A stretch of 64,000 nucleotides of DNA from an uncultured Prevotellaceae bacterium (GCA_946411565.1 CAMKEM010000004.1:1-64000); one strand, 5' to 3'; shown: positions 7,719 to 16,424, counted from the first letter of the stretch. Notes: a model not told the origin generated them from the sequence alone. Made by a program: numbers and translations.

Positions 7719-7830
7719 AGTCGTTTAAATTATAAAATTAAAAATGAAAAATTATAAAATACAGATTACGCTATTCACTTAAATACAAACTTGTATTATT
7801 CATTTTTCACTTTTCATTTTTCATTTATTG
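7719..7830. repeat. AT-rich inverted repeat between rodA and mrdA
   Basis: AAAATGAAAAATTATAAAAT near 7741 faces ATTTTTCACTTTTCATTTTT near 7803, with ATACAAACTTGTATT between. The same type of sequence fills 39319-39518 and other spacers, so this is a dispersed spacer repeat and not a terminator (no GC stem). Confidence 0.6.
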
Positions 7831-9678
7831 TTATCTGTTTCTCGTTCCGTATGCAATTCTCTTATGCTGGAACACGGAAGCCTGAGCTTCAGAAGCAGGG
7901 GATAGTTTGCCGGTAATGTATTGTTCCATCATCAAAGAGCCGATAGGAACACCATAGTCTGCACCGAAACCACCGTTCTCCACATAGACGGCTATTGCTA
8001 TCTTTGGAACATCCATTGGGGCAAATCCCATGAATACGGAGTGGTCTTGACCGCGGTTCTGAGCCGTACCAGTCTTACCGCATACGAGATAGTCGGATCT
8101 GTTGGCTGCCTTACACGTTCCTTTTATTACAGATGAACGCATACCTGCTACAACCCAGTCGTATGAGCTTCTGCTTGCCTTAGTGTAGTGCTTTTGGGTA
8201 AATGTAGAATCGAGAGCTTCACCCCTTACCTTCTTCACTACATGAGGAGTTATGTAATAGCCTCGGTTTGCTATCGTAGCTCCGAGATTGGCTATCTGTA
8301 AAGGAGTAAGGTTGACCTCACCCTGTCCGATACTGATAGAGATAACGGTCAGACCGTTCCAAGAACCTTTATATGCGTTGTTGTAATAGTCGCCGTTAGG
8401 AATCAGACCTCGCTTTTCTCCCGGAAGGTCGATGCCGAGCTTATATCCGAAGCCCATAGACACCATATAGTCGCGCCAAACATTCATAGCATCATGGGCA
8501 GAGTGGTATTTCTTTCTGTTGCCTATCATATAATACAATCCCCAACAGAAGTAAGCATTACATGATGTGGAGAGGGCATCGACGATAGCAAGAGGAGAAC
8601 CGTGACCGTGGCAACCTACGTGGAGTCCCTTGAAAGAGAAACCGTGAGAACAAGAAAATGCTGTTCCTGGGGATATGATTCCTTCGGTCATATAGGTCAA
8701 TGCCTGAGAGGTCTTGAAGGTAGATCCCGGAGGGTATTGGCCCATTATACTTCGGTTGAGAAGCGGTTTCCAGACATTGGTAGAGAGCATTCTGTGGTTC
8801 TTGCCTCGTTGTCTGCCCACCATAAGACGTGGGTCGTAGGTAGGTGAGGAAACCATGCAAAGCACCTCGCCTGTTGCTGGCTCGATGGCCACAATACTTC
8901 CTATTTTGCCTTCAAGCAATCGTTCTCCAAGAGCCTGAAGCTTTATGTCGATACTAAGGGTAAGGTCTTTTCCTGCAACTGGTCGGCTGTCATATTTGCC
9001 GTCCTGATACTTCCCCTTGATTCGTCCGTGAGCATCGCGAAGTAGAATCTGAACGCCCTTCTCACCACGAAGCTGTTTTTCGTATGAACGCTCAATACCA
9101 AGCTTTCCTATGAAATCACCAGCCTGATAGTAGTCGTCGTTCTCTATATCCGACTCAGAAACCTCAGCCACATCGCCAAGCACATGAGCCGCGTAAGGAT
9201 ATTGGTATTGTCTTATGCTTCGTTGCTGGATGTAGAAGCCTGGGAAGCGGAATAGTTTCTCGCGGAACACGCTGAAATCCTGATTGGATAGCTGTGCCAT
9301 GAACAACTGCTGGGTAAAACGTGAGTAGCCTGGGTTCTTGCTCCTGTCCTTGATGTCGTTCATCCTCTTTATAAAATAGGACTTCGAGATACCGAGAGCT
9401 TGGCAGAACTCGAGAGTGTCAAGACGCCCCTTTGCCTCGTTCATCACGACCATAATGTCATAGGCAGGTTGATTATATACGAGCAGTTCGCCGTTACGAT
9501 CGGATATAACACCACGTGAAGGGTATTCGATTTTCTTTAGGAAGGCGTTGGAGTCGGCAGACTTACGATAGTCGTCGCTCATAATCTGGAGTGCGAACAA
9601 TCGCACGGTATAGACTATGACAATAACCACAGCTATACCGCCTATGACGTATTTCCTATAATCCAGATCGTGCTTCAT
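7831..9678 (-). CDS. mrdA: Penicillin-binding protein 2 (class B transpeptidase)
   Basis: A 615-residue class B PBP, the DD-transpeptidase of the elongasome. It has one N-terminal membrane anchor (about residues 10-29, YVIGGIAVVIVIVYTVRLFAL), a PBP dimerisation domain (YPSRGVISDRNGELL, RYPYAAHVLGDV-like), and a transpeptidase domain with all three catalytic motifs: SxxK in PPGSTFKT (Ser about 318), SxN in STSCNAYF (about 370) and KTG in CGKTGTAQ (about 534). Length and order match MrdA. The gene ends 112 bp before rodA and starts 2 bp after mreD, so it is in the same operon. Confidence 0.95.
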   Translation of the reverse strand: MKHDLDYRKYVIGGIAVVIVIVYTVRLFALQIMSDDYRKSADSNAFLKKIEYPSRGVISDRNGELLVYNQPAYDIMVVMNEAKGRLDTLEFCQALGISKSYFIKRMNDIKDRSKNPGYSRFTQQLFMAQLSNQDFSVFREKLFRFPGFYIQQRSIRQYQYPYAAHVLGDVAEVSESDIENDDYYQAGDFIGKLGIERSYEKQLRGEKGVQILLRDAHGRIKGKYQDGKYDSRPVAGKDLTLSIDIKLQALGERLLEGKIGSIVAIEPATGEVLCMVSSPTYDPRLMVGRQRGKNHRMLSTNVWKPLLNRSIMGQYPPGSTFKTSQALTYMTEGIISPGTAFSCSHGFSFKGLHVGCHGHGSPLAIVDALSTSCNAYFCWGLYYMIGNRKKYHSAHDAMNVWRDYMVSMGFGYKLGIDLPGEKRGLIPNGDYYNNAYKGSWNGLTVISISIGQGEVNLTPLQIANLGATIANRGYYITPHVVKKVRGEALDSTFTQKHYTKASRSSYDWVVAGMRSSVIKGTCKAANRSDYLVCGKTGTAQNRGQDHSVFMGFAPMDVPKIAIAVYVENGGFGADYGVPIGSLMMEQYITGKLSPASEAQASVFQHKRIAYGTRNR

Positions 9679-9679
9679 C

Positions 9680-10177
9680 CTATTTCCTTACCGAGTCTAT
9701 TGCGATGATTATGATAGAGGTTACTCCCCAACTGCCGAGAATACACAATAACCATTGAATCCAGTTGAAGAAAGAGAATGCCTCTAAGGAGAATAACGTG
9801 AAACAGAACACGAACGTTAACAGAAGAACGTATGTGGCATATTTCATAAAGCCCATGTTCGCCATACTCGGTGTGTAATCGTTGGAATCATCTCTGTCAA
9901 GGTATAGTCCGAGGACGTAAGGCTGTAGGAATGCTGTCAGGGTGAGGGCAAAAGCCGTCTCGCCCGGAGTGTTGCTGAAAGCATCCAGTATCAAGCCTAA
10001 GAAAAACGAGAGTATGATTGAGAGCCAACGCTCATGATTGCGAGAAAATAGCAATACGAAATATACGTAAACCAATGGAGTGGCTACGTTAAACAAATGT
10101 ATGTGATTCAGAATGAGTACCTGCACCAAGGTGAAGAATACCATCAATCCGATACGTCGAAGTAGGTCTATGCTCAT
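9680..10177 (-). CDS. mreD: Rod shape-determining protein MreD
   Basis: A 165-residue, five-to-six-span inner membrane protein in the standard mreC-mreD-mrdA order. Sequence features are mostly hydrophobic segments (about 13-30, 35-50, 56-75, 80-100, 110-135, 140-160) with a FSNTPGETAFALTLTAFLQP stretch. MreD links MreC and the PBP2/RodA synthase to MreB. Identity rests on position and topology more than on motifs. It starts 6 bp after mreC. Confidence 0.85.
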   Translation of the reverse strand: MSIDLLRRIGLMVFFTLVQVLILNHIHLFNVATPLVYVYFVLLFSRNHERWLSIILSFFLGLILDAFSNTPGETAFALTLTAFLQPYVLGLYLDRDDSNDYTPSMANMGFMKYATYVLLLTFVFCFTLFSLEAFSFFNWIQWLLCILGSWGVTSIIIIAIDSVRK

Positions 10178-10183
10178 GTCTTG

Positions 10184-11041
10184 CTATTTCTTTTCCAGTG
10201 AATCCTGTGCTGCACGAAGAATGTCAATTCTCTCCCTCATCTGCGAGTCGTCTATTACCCTGACATCACGGAGTCTGGAGAAATCGGTAGATAACTCTAC
10301 CATACATCTGTATGACAATCCGTCGGATGAATTATATACATGGATGATCTTGCCAATCTCGATGCCTGGAGGGAATACGGATGAATATCCGCTTGTAACC
10401 ACCTTGTCGTAAAGCTTGAAATGAGCGTGACGAGGCACTTCATCCATAAAGGCTATACGACTACTACCGCCAATCCAGTGGAGATAGCCGAAATATCCAC
10501 GCTTGCTTATAGCGCAACTTATGCTTGTGTTTGAGTTAAGGATAGGCATTACAACGGAATAGTGCTTGCCTGTCATGAATACTATGCCTACCACGCCATA
10601 GCCACATGCAACACCCATGTCTTTGCGCACGCCATCGTTCTCTCCCTTGTCAATGGTGATGAGATTGTCGAGCTTGTCAATGGAATTTGACACAACCTTT
10701 GCAGGAATAAGACTGAACTTCTTCATCAGTTCGTAGTTGTCGTGCTTCAGAAATGTAGAGTCGCCGGTCTTTTCTGCTATCTGTGAGGACAGAGCCTGCA
10801 CCTTCTGTTCGAGATACAGGTTACGATTGGTAAGTTGCTCATTGATATCAGTAAGAGAGAAGTATTGCTCCACTCCGGCATTAACCTCATACACCTTGCC
10901 TGTCACTACATTTGCTGACGACATCCAGATGCTACCCTGATAGTTGTTATAGGTGAAGAGTAGTACCAGACTGATTATCTCGCAAATGATGAATACGAAC
11001 CAACTGATGTATCGAAGAATGAAATCAAATAGGTTGTTCAA
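10184..11041 (-). CDS. mreC: Rod shape-determining protein MreC
   Basis: A 285-residue bitopic protein: one N-terminal membrane helix (about residues 8-30, FILRYISWFVFIICEIISLV), a coiled coil about residues 62-95 (LTNRNLYLEQKVQALSSQIA), then the MreC beta-barrel domain with AKVVSNSIDKLDNLITIDKG, NDGVRKDMGVACGYGVVG, and VVTSGYSSVFPPGIEIGKI. It scaffolds PBP2/RodA in the periplasm. The family is usually 280-370 residues. It lies between mreB and mreD on the same strand. Confidence 0.93.
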   Translation of the reverse strand: MNNLFDFILRYISWFVFIICEIISLVLLFTYNNYQGSIWMSSANVVTGKVYEVNAGVEQYFSLTDINEQLTNRNLYLEQKVQALSSQIAEKTGDSTFLKHDNYELMKKFSLIPAKVVSNSIDKLDNLITIDKGENDGVRKDMGVACGYGVVGIVFMTGKHYSVVMPILNSNTSISCAISKRGYFGYLHWIGGSSRIAFMDEVPRHAHFKLYDKVVTSGYSSVFPPGIEIGKIIHVYNSSDGLSYRCMVELSTDFSRLRDVRVIDDSQMRERIDILRAAQDSLEKK

Positions 11042-11177
11042 AGTCTTGCTTGTTTTAAAGTATAATCAAAACGCAAAGACACAGAGTATGAATGATATTA
11101 AGAAATTAATTTGTTAATATGTTAATTTCTTGAATTCTTGCTTTGCGTCTTTGCGTTTGTATATATTCGCATTAACC
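11042..11177. repeat. Palindromic spacer between mreB and mreC
   Basis: AAAACGCAAAGACACAGAG near 11069 and GCTTTGCGTCTTTGCGTTTG (about 11139-11158) form an inverted repeat; between them is a nested AT palindrome (AAGAAATTAATTTG/TTAATTTCTTGAAT). The same outer repeat occurs at 61627-61686, so it is a dispersed element. Confidence 0.65.
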
Positions 11178-12200
11178 TTATCTCATAAGGAATGAGAAGC
11201 GGTCAATGTTCTTAAGTGCTATACCAGCACCCTTTGCTACGCTGTGCAATGGATCCTCTGCGATATGGAAAGGAATACCGATCTTGTTCTGCAGACGAGC
11301 ATCCAAGCCACGGAGCAGAGCACCACCACCACTGAGGTAGATACCGTTCTTCACGATGTCGGCATAAAGCTCAGGTGGAGTATTCTCAAGAGCAGAGAGA
11401 ACTGCGTTCTCAATCTTAGCCACGGTCTTGTCGATACAGTGAGCAATCTCCTGATAGCATACTGGTACCTCCATAGGAAGTGCTGTGATACGGTTAGGAC
11501 CGTGTACGATGTAATCTTCTGGAGCCTCGTCGCCAAGGTCGGTAAGGGCAGAGCCTACATGAATCTTGATACGCTCAGCCATACGCTCTGATACCTTCAC
11601 GTTGTGCTGACGTGCCATATACTCCTGAATGTCAGAAGTAAGCTCGTCACCAGCCACACGGATAGAGTTGTTGCTCACGATACCACCAAGAGAGATAACG
11701 GCAATCTCGGTAGAACCACCACCGATATCAACAATCATGTTACCTTCTGGAGCCTCTACATCCACACCGATACCGATAGCGGCAGCCATTGGCTCGAAGA
11801 TAAGATATACGTCACGACCGTTAGCGTGTTCTGCAGAGTCACGAACGGCACGAAGCTCAACCTCGGTAGAGCCTGAAGGTACACCGATAACCATGCGCAG
11901 GGAAGGAGAGAAGAGGTGACGACCAGAGTGCACCATCTTGATAAGTCCGCGCATCATCTGCTCACAAGCTGTGAAGTCTGCAATCACACCATCCTTAAGT
12001 GGACGTATGGTGCGGATGTTATCGTGTGTCTTCTCGTACATGCTCTTGGCGCGGTCACCCACGGCAATCATCTCGTTGGTGCGACGGTCAAGTGCCACTA
12101 CTGATGGTTCGTCAACCACAATCTTATCATTGCTGATAATGATGGTGTTGGCTGTGCCAAGGTCCATGGCTATTTCTTGTACAAAAGAGAAAAATCCCAT
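11178..12200 (-). CDS. mreB: Rod shape-determining protein MreB
   Basis: A 340-residue bacterial actin that polymerises under the inner membrane and directs the elongation machinery. All actin-fold nucleotide motifs are visible: phosphate 1 MDLGTANTII (about 12-21), phosphate 2 MIVDIGGGSTEIAVISLGGI (about 155-175), and the adenosine motif YLSGGGALLRGLD (about 288-300). The N-terminus MGFFSFVQEIAMDLG is slightly short, and its hydrophobic start may be the membrane-binding helix. It is 27 bp downstream of the purH fragment-like gene and 136 bp upstream of mreC. Confidence 0.96.
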   Translation of the reverse strand: MGFFSFVQEIAMDLGTANTIIISNDKIVVDEPSVVALDRRTNEMIAVGDRAKSMYEKTHDNIRTIRPLKDGVIADFTACEQMMRGLIKMVHSGRHLFSPSLRMVIGVPSGSTEVELRAVRDSAEHANGRDVYLIFEPMAAAIGIGVDVEAPEGNMIVDIGGGSTEIAVISLGGIVSNNSIRVAGDELTSDIQEYMARQHNVKVSERMAERIKIHVGSALTDLGDEAPEDYIVHGPNRITALPMEVPVCYQEIAHCIDKTVAKIENAVLSALENTPPELYADIVKNGIYLSGGGALLRGLDARLQNKIGIPFHIAEDPLHSVAKGAGIALKNIDRFSFLMR

Positions 12201-12228
12201 TTTAAATTATTCAAATAGTAAATGATTT

Positions 12229-12828
12229 TTACTTTGTGCTCTCAAACCAAGCGTTGATAGCAGTATCATAGTGGCTTGAAACACCGAATGCACGTGTAGC
12301 GAAATCACGACGCTGGTCAAGTGTAGTAGCTGCGCCCTGCTTCTTCACGATGTCGAGAAGGATTGGGTACTCGGCCTTTGAAGGGATGATAACTACATCG
12401 TTGAAGTTCTTTGCTCCAGCACGGATGAGAGAAATACCGCCGATGTCAATCTTCTCGATGATGTCAGCCTGAGAAGCACCGCTTGCTACGGTCTGCTCGA
12501 ATGGGTAGAGGTCAACTATTACGAGGTCGATCTCTGGAATCTCATACTTAGCCATCTGCTCCTTGTCACCCTCGTTCTCACGACGACCGAGGATACCACC
12601 GAACACCTTTGGATGAAGAGTCTTAACACGACCACCAAGAATGCTTGGGTAAGTGGTGAGATCCTCAACAGCCTGGCACTCGTAGCCGAGTGACTCAATG
12701 AACGACTGGGTACCGCCTGTAGAGAGGAACTTAACACCCTGATTGTTCAATTCCTTAAGGAGCTCGTCGAGACCATCCTTGTGAAAGACTGATACAAGTG
12801 CAGTCTTAATCTTTTTTGTTTCTGCCAT
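12229..12828 (-). CDS. purH: Standalone IMP cyclohydrolase domain of PurH
   Basis: A 199-residue protein homologous to only the N-terminal IMP cyclohydrolase (MGS-like) half of the bifunctional PurH, which is about 510 residues in most bacteria. Motifs: ALVSVFHKDGL, FLSTGGTQSFIESLG, SILGGRVKTLHPKVFGGILG, DLVIVDLYPFEQTV, EKIDIGGISLIRAGAKNF. It ends naturally at AINAWFESTK followed by TAA and a short spacer before mreB; no remnant of the AICAR transformylase domain follows in any frame. The enzyme would close FAICAR to IMP, so a separate transformylase must be encoded elsewhere, or the gene is a functional truncation. First gene of the shape operon. Confidence 0.9.
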   Translation of the reverse strand: MAETKKIKTALVSVFHKDGLDELLKELNNQGVKFLSTGGTQSFIESLGYECQAVEDLTTYPSILGGRVKTLHPKVFGGILGRRENEGDKEQMAKYEIPEIDLVIVDLYPFEQTVASGASQADIIEKIDIGGISLIRAGAKNFNDVVIIPSKAEYPILLDIVKKQGAATTLDQRRDFATRAFGVSSHYDTAINAWFESTK

Positions 12829-13050
12829 AAATTAATGTTATCTTAAATATTTAAGTATCTTTTTTAGGGTACAAAGTTACTCATTTTTCTCCGAAAGAGA
12901 ATAAAAATAGTACCTTTTTTTCTTTTTTAATAATATTTAATTGATAATACTCAGTTTTCTGCCAGAAACTTAGTATTTTTGCCGCAAATAACTAAAGTTG
13001 CGCTAGTCTTTTTGGCTGATCCGCATTTTCGAAATCTAATTTTTTATACG
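12829..13050. promoter_or_regulatory. Divergent intergenic promoter region
   Basis: Between the purH-like gene (minus) and the His-tract gene (plus). On the plus strand TATTTTTG (about 12972-12979) is a good -7 box about 75 bp before the ATG at 13051. On the minus strand TAACTTTG (complement of about 12881-12888) is a -7 candidate for the purH-mre operon. Confidence 0.6.
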
Positions 13051-13272
13051 ATGAGTGAATCTAAAGAAAAAACGTCAGTTCAAGGCGTAGCTTCTTCTGA
13101 GCATCACCATCATCACCACCATCATCATCATCACAGGGATGATAACGATGAAGTTTATGTGCCCCACCTTGAGCGCCCAAGGCGTGTGAAGCATATCCGT
13201 TGGATGATATGGGTACTGGTACTCGTTTTGCTAATCCTTTTGATTGACTTGTACATCTACTTTTTGAAGTAA
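13051..13272 (+). CDS. Small membrane protein with natural His11 tract
   Basis: A 73-residue protein beginning MSESKEKTSVQGVASSE followed by eleven consecutive His (cat/cac mixed codons), an acidic/polar stretch (RDDNDEVYVPHLERPRR) and one C-terminal membrane helix (about residues 50-71, IRWMIWVLVLVLLILLIDLY). The ATG at 13051 was chosen because the upstream extension of the ORF covers the -7 box. It looks like a tail-anchored protein with a cytoplasmic metal-binding His tract; a ZIP metal transporter lies just beyond the tRNA on the opposite strand. The family is unknown to me. Function is not inferable beyond probable metal binding. Confidence 0.72.
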   Translation: MSESKEKTSVQGVASSEHHHHHHHHHHHRDDNDEVYVPHLERPRRVKHIRWMIWVLVLVLLILLIDLYIYFLK

Positions 13273-13394
13273 GTTCAGGGTATACTCTCTTCTTGAAATT
13301 TAGGCGAAAAGGAAGAGATATTCTCAAGTTTTGTCAATTCCCTTCCCGATAAACAATAAAAAATGGGGAGTAAAAGAAAAAAAATGCTGAAAAA

Positions 13395-13426
13395 TTTGCA
13401 GGATTGAAAAATAATGCTTACCTTTG
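13395..13426 (+). promoter_or_regulatory. Promoter of tRNA-Met
   Basis: TTTG at 13395-13398 and TACCTTTG at 13419-13426, 20 bp apart; the tRNA starts at 13475. Confidence 0.8.
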
Positions 13427-13474
13427 CACCCGCAATTCGGTTAAAGCATTGTTGCAATAACGAAAATGAGTGTT

Positions 13475-13548
13475 GGCGGGATAGCTCAGTTGGTTAGAGC
13501 GTCGGATTCATAATCCGGAGGTCCCGGGATCGTAGCCCGGTCCCGCTA
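13475..13548 (+). tRNA. tRNA-Met (CAU anticodon)
   Basis: A 74-nt cloverleaf: acceptor GGCGGGA/TCCCGCT (with G1-U72), D stem GCTC/GAGC, anticodon stem TCGGA/TCCGG with loop TTCATAA (anticodon CAU), variable AGGTC, T stem CCGGG/CCCGG. CCA is not encoded. The anticodon stem lacks the three G-C pairs of initiator tRNA, so it is elongator Met or a lysidine-modified Ile tRNA. The T loop reads ATCGTAG instead of the usual TTCRANY, so the normal T54-A58 pair is inverted to A54-T58. Confidence 0.92.
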
Positions 13549-13552
13549 CACT

Positions 13553-13593
13553 AAAAAACAGGCAATTACGATTTTCGTAATTGCCTGTTTTTT
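13553..13593. terminator. Bidirectional terminator between tRNA and ZIP gene
   Basis: ACAGGCAATTACGA (13558-13571) pairs perfectly with TCGTAATTGCCTGT (13575-13588), flanked by an A run and a T run. It serves the tRNA (plus) and the ZIP transporter (minus, stop at 13592). Confidence 0.92.
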
Positions 13594-14368
13594 ATCCCAT
13601 CACCACATCGAGTACCATCATAAGGACGAAACCAACGGCAAAACCGATTGTGCTGAGATTACTATGCTTACCACTTGATGCCTCGGGGATGAGTTCCTCC
13701 ACAACCACATAGAACATGGCTCCTGCTGCAAAGGCAAGCATATATGGTAGTACTGGCGTGATTAATGATGCAAGCAATAGTACTGCAAGTGCTCCTATTG
13801 GCTCTACCGCTCCGCTGAGAGAACCGAGCAGAAACGAACGCCATTGGGAATTTCCTGCAGCACGCATCGGCATAGAGATAATTGCTCCTTCGGGTACGTT
13901 CTGAATGGCGATACCCAATGCTACGGCAATGGCGCTTGTGAGTGAGATGTGTGAGCCACTCTCTGCTCCTGCAAATACAACACCCACAGCCATGCCCTCA
14001 GGTAAGTTGTGAATGGTGACAGCCAAAGCCAGCATCGCAGTCTTGGAGAGGTGTGCCTTTATGCCCTCTGGTTTGTCTGTGCCTATGTGCAAGTGTGGCG
14101 TAAGTTCATCAATCATCAACAGAAATCCTATACCTAACAGGAATCCTACGGCAGCAGGTATCACTGCACCTCTACCGCTCGTCTCTACCATTTCCATAGA
14201 TGGTATAAGTAGCGACCATACCGATGCGGCTACCATAACGCCAGAGGCAAAGCCGAGTAGCGTTTTCTGTAACCTATCCGACATCTCATCGCGCATGAAG
14301 AACACGAAGGCAGAGCCGAACATCGTGCCTAAAAGCGGAATCAGCAATCCTATGATCAATGTTGTCAT
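13592..14368 (-). CDS. ZIP-family divalent metal transporter
   Basis: A 258-residue ZIP (ZupT/GufA-type) transporter, expected to import zinc and possibly iron or manganese across the inner membrane. About eight membrane segments. The two hallmark metal-site helices are present: TIHNLPEGMAVGV (about 117-129) and AIQNVPEGAIISMPM (about 152-166). Between segments III and IV is a His-containing loop (DELTPHLHIGTDKPEG). Length is normal for GufA-type members. It has its own minus-strand unit between the tRNA terminator and an AT-rich spacer that carries likely promoter sequences around 14400-14460. Confidence 0.92.
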   Translation of the reverse strand: MTTLIIGLLIPLLGTMFGSAFVFFMRDEMSDRLQKTLLGFASGVMVAASVWSLLIPSMEMVETSGRGAVIPAAVGFLLGIGFLLMIDELTPHLHIGTDKPEGIKAHLSKTAMLALAVTIHNLPEGMAVGVVFAGAESGSHISLTSAIAVALGIAIQNVPEGAIISMPMRAAGNSQWRSFLLGSLSGAVEPIGALAVLLLASLITPVLPYMLAFAAGAMFYVVVEELIPEASSGKHSNLSTIGFAVGFVLMMVLDVVMG

Positions 14369-14550
14369 AACCTACTTCTTTTATATGCTTATCCGCTATT
14401 CTCCCCAAACTATGTGTTATGAGGCAATATAGCGGATTTCTGGCTACAAATGTAGTTATAAATTTTGAAACTTGTAATTAAAAACGTCGGAAATCTACAC
14501 ATTTTGTCAAAAAAAGCCTTCAAAAGGCTAAAGATAAAGAGGCTAAAGTG

Positions 14551-14599
14551 TAGAGTTCTTGGTCAGCCCATAAGGATGTTTGTCTGAACAAGAACTCTA
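14551..14599 (-). terminator. Hairpin after the methyltransferase genes
   Basis: TAGAGTTCTTG (14551-14561) pairs with CAAGAACTCTA (14589-14599) just past the end of the gene at 14610. There is no clear T run, so this may be a repeat-type hairpin or a weak terminator. Confidence 0.4.
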
Positions 14600-14609
14600 A
14601 ACCTTAGTT

Positions 14610-15272
14610 TTAAACTTTCTTTGCCCTGAAATAAAGCATGGCACCTTCAACGTGGAAATTAAGGATGTCATAGTAAGGCTCAAGTCTGCGCTTTACATCC
14701 TTGACGGTATCAAAAGGAGGGGTAAACCACCCCATGCGTGTCATTACTGTATGCGCAAGCCAATCAGCAACCTTCTGTTCGCCAGCAATATAGAAACAAG
14801 CCAATAGTTCACCACCCGGTTTCAAGGTACGAAGAATTTCGGAGTATGCCTTACTCTTGTCGGGGAATACGTGCAGGCCGTTCATACATAGCACTTTATC
14901 AAAAGTTTCGTCATCGAATGGCAACGCGCCTACATCGCCCTGCATAGTCTTGATGTTTGTTATGCCGGCTTCGCGGAATCTGTTTTCCGCCTGTTCAAGC
15001 ATATCCTGACTATAATCCATGCAAATGATGTCTGCCTGTTTCATACCTGTGTATTTCTTTGCGGTAAAAACGGCAGTTCCAACAGGGATGTCAAGCAACT
15101 TACCAGAAAAGTCATCGGGAATCCATCCCAGTACTTGGCGTGCGATCTCATTATCATCTACACCGCCCCATAACAGTTTGAAATAGAGCTTACTCCACCA
15201 CTTCCCTTGAGTGATAGCATCGTCATAAAAGCTCTTGCTAAATTTGTACGATTTCTTAATTTTATCAGCCAT
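14610..15272 (-). CDS. Class I SAM-dependent methyltransferase
   Basis: A 220-residue methyltransferase with a complete Rossmann-like core: motif I KLLDIPVGTAVFTAKKY (about 55-72), acidic ribose contact IICMDYSQDMLEQAENRF, motif II GDVGALPFDDETFDKVLCMN, and motif III EILRTLKPGGELLACFYIAG. It resembles the UbiE/Methyltransf_11 group. The substrate is unknown. It is third of three minus-strand genes, 70 bp after a second methyltransferase. Confidence 0.85.
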   Translation of the reverse strand: MADKIKKSYKFSKSFYDDAITQGKWWSKLYFKLLWGGVDDNEIARQVLGWIPDDFSGKLLDIPVGTAVFTAKKYTGMKQADIICMDYSQDMLEQAENRFREAGITNIKTMQGDVGALPFDDETFDKVLCMNGLHVFPDKSKAYSEILRTLKPGGELLACFYIAGEQKVADWLAHTVMTRMGWFTPPFDTVKDVKRRLEPYYDILNFHVEGAMLYFRAKKV

Positions 15273-15342
15273 AATACCTAAATATAAGTGAATGATTTCA
15301 ACTGCAAAGGTATAGGGAAAAAATCACAACTTGGTTGCAAAA

Positions 15343-15954
15343 TTATACTTTCATACCAATAATTGTGGCATACGAAGGTTTCATTCTGTGTATCTCAATA
15401 TTCTTGAAACCTGCATCTTCAAGAAATTTTTGCAATTGCTCTGGTGGATAGGCTGTCATACCCTCTACCAAATCCATCCACTTTGAATTTGTTACAACGA
15501 CCTCCACCATTATGGCAAAGCGACCTCCTGGCTTCACGACTCTATAAACCTCCTTTATGCATTCCGGGAGGTTGGGCCAGAAATATACCGTCTCAACTGC
15601 CGTTACAAGATCGAATTTCCAATCATCGTAAGGCAATTCTGATACAGAACCTTGCTGTATGAATATCTGTTTGCCTAACACATCGGCATTCAGTTTTCGG
15701 GCTTTTTCCACGCTCTCCTCGGAGATGTCAATACCATATACCATACCGCCCTTGCTCCTGTTGAGCATTCTTTTTAACGAAGCTCCACCGCCAAATCCGA
15801 TGTCGAGCATAGTCCAACCATCCTGAATCTTGACAAGGTCAAGTCCCCAGTTGTTAAGCGGACCGTGACTCGCGTTCATGAACTTCAGCATTACGCGTCC
15901 CATACGTCCCTTTGGATGGGCGCAGTTTGTAAATAGTTTCTTCAAGAATCCCAT
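15343..15954 (-). CDS. Class I SAM-dependent methyltransferase
   Basis: A 203-residue methyltransferase of the Methyltransf_11/25 type: motif I TMLDIGFGGGASLKRML (about 48-64), VYGIDISEESVEKARKLN, motif II GSVSELPYDDWKFDLVTAVE, motif III KEVYRVVKPGGRFAIMVE. The substrate is not evident. It starts 3 bp after the membrane protein gene at 15958-16353 and is therefore probably cotranscribed with it. Paired methyltransferases plus a small membrane protein suggest lipid or small-molecule modification, but that is only inference. Confidence 0.85.
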   Translation of the reverse strand: MGFLKKLFTNCAHPKGRMGRVMLKFMNASHGPLNNWGLDLVKIQDGWTMLDIGFGGGASLKRMLNRSKGGMVYGIDISEESVEKARKLNADVLGKQIFIQQGSVSELPYDDWKFDLVTAVETVYFWPNLPECIKEVYRVVKPGGRFAIMVEVVVTNSKWMDLVEGMTAYPPEQLQKFLEDAGFKNIEIHRMKPSYATIIGMKV

Positions 15955-15957
15955 AAT

Positions 15958-16353
15958 CTATCCCTCCTTTACATATTTAATAGAATGCCATGATAGAACG
16001 CATCCGATAACCACCATCATTGGCAATATGGCATATTGTCCAGCGTTATCGGAAGGCAATTCCATAAAGGCATGAGCCACGTTAAATAATCCGATAATGA
16101 TTGCCAGAACCGCATTTACAATTCGCAAAATTTTTGCATAACAGTTTGTTAGCAGACAGAAAATTCCGCAAACGGGGATAAAATACGAGATAATCATCAT
16201 AAATGCAATCATTCCCTGATCTATGTTTCCGTCGGTAGCCATAACAGCCATATCCTTACCCCAAAACATAGGGAGAATGTCGGTCAACGTGTGACAAGCA
16301 AATCCACAGATAATCGTCAACCACAATGTTACAATCTTTTGTCTTCTTTTCAT
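15958..16353 (-). CDS. Small four-span membrane protein, unknown
   Basis: A 131-residue, very hydrophobic protein with about four membrane segments (8-28, 47-66, 70-92, 105-120). Sequence begins MKRRQKIVTLWLTIICGFAC and has a conserved-looking HTLTDILPMFWGKDMAV loop and a HAFMELP motif. Resembles HXXEE-like or DUF6463-like small membrane proteins in pattern only; I do not assign it. It is the first gene of the methyltransferase operon, divergent from DUF2023/flavodoxin. Confidence 0.65.
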   Translation of the reverse strand: MKRRQKIVTLWLTIICGFACHTLTDILPMFWGKDMAVMATDGNIDQGMIAFMMIISYFIPVCGIFCLLTNCYAKILRIVNAVLAIIIGLFNVAHAFMELPSDNAGQYAILPMMVVIGCVLSWHSIKYVKEG

Positions 16354-16424
16354 ATTATTTGAATTTTAAAAATTGAATGTCAAAATTTAGGGGCTTAGTC
16401 CTTAGACCTTTGACTTAAACCATT

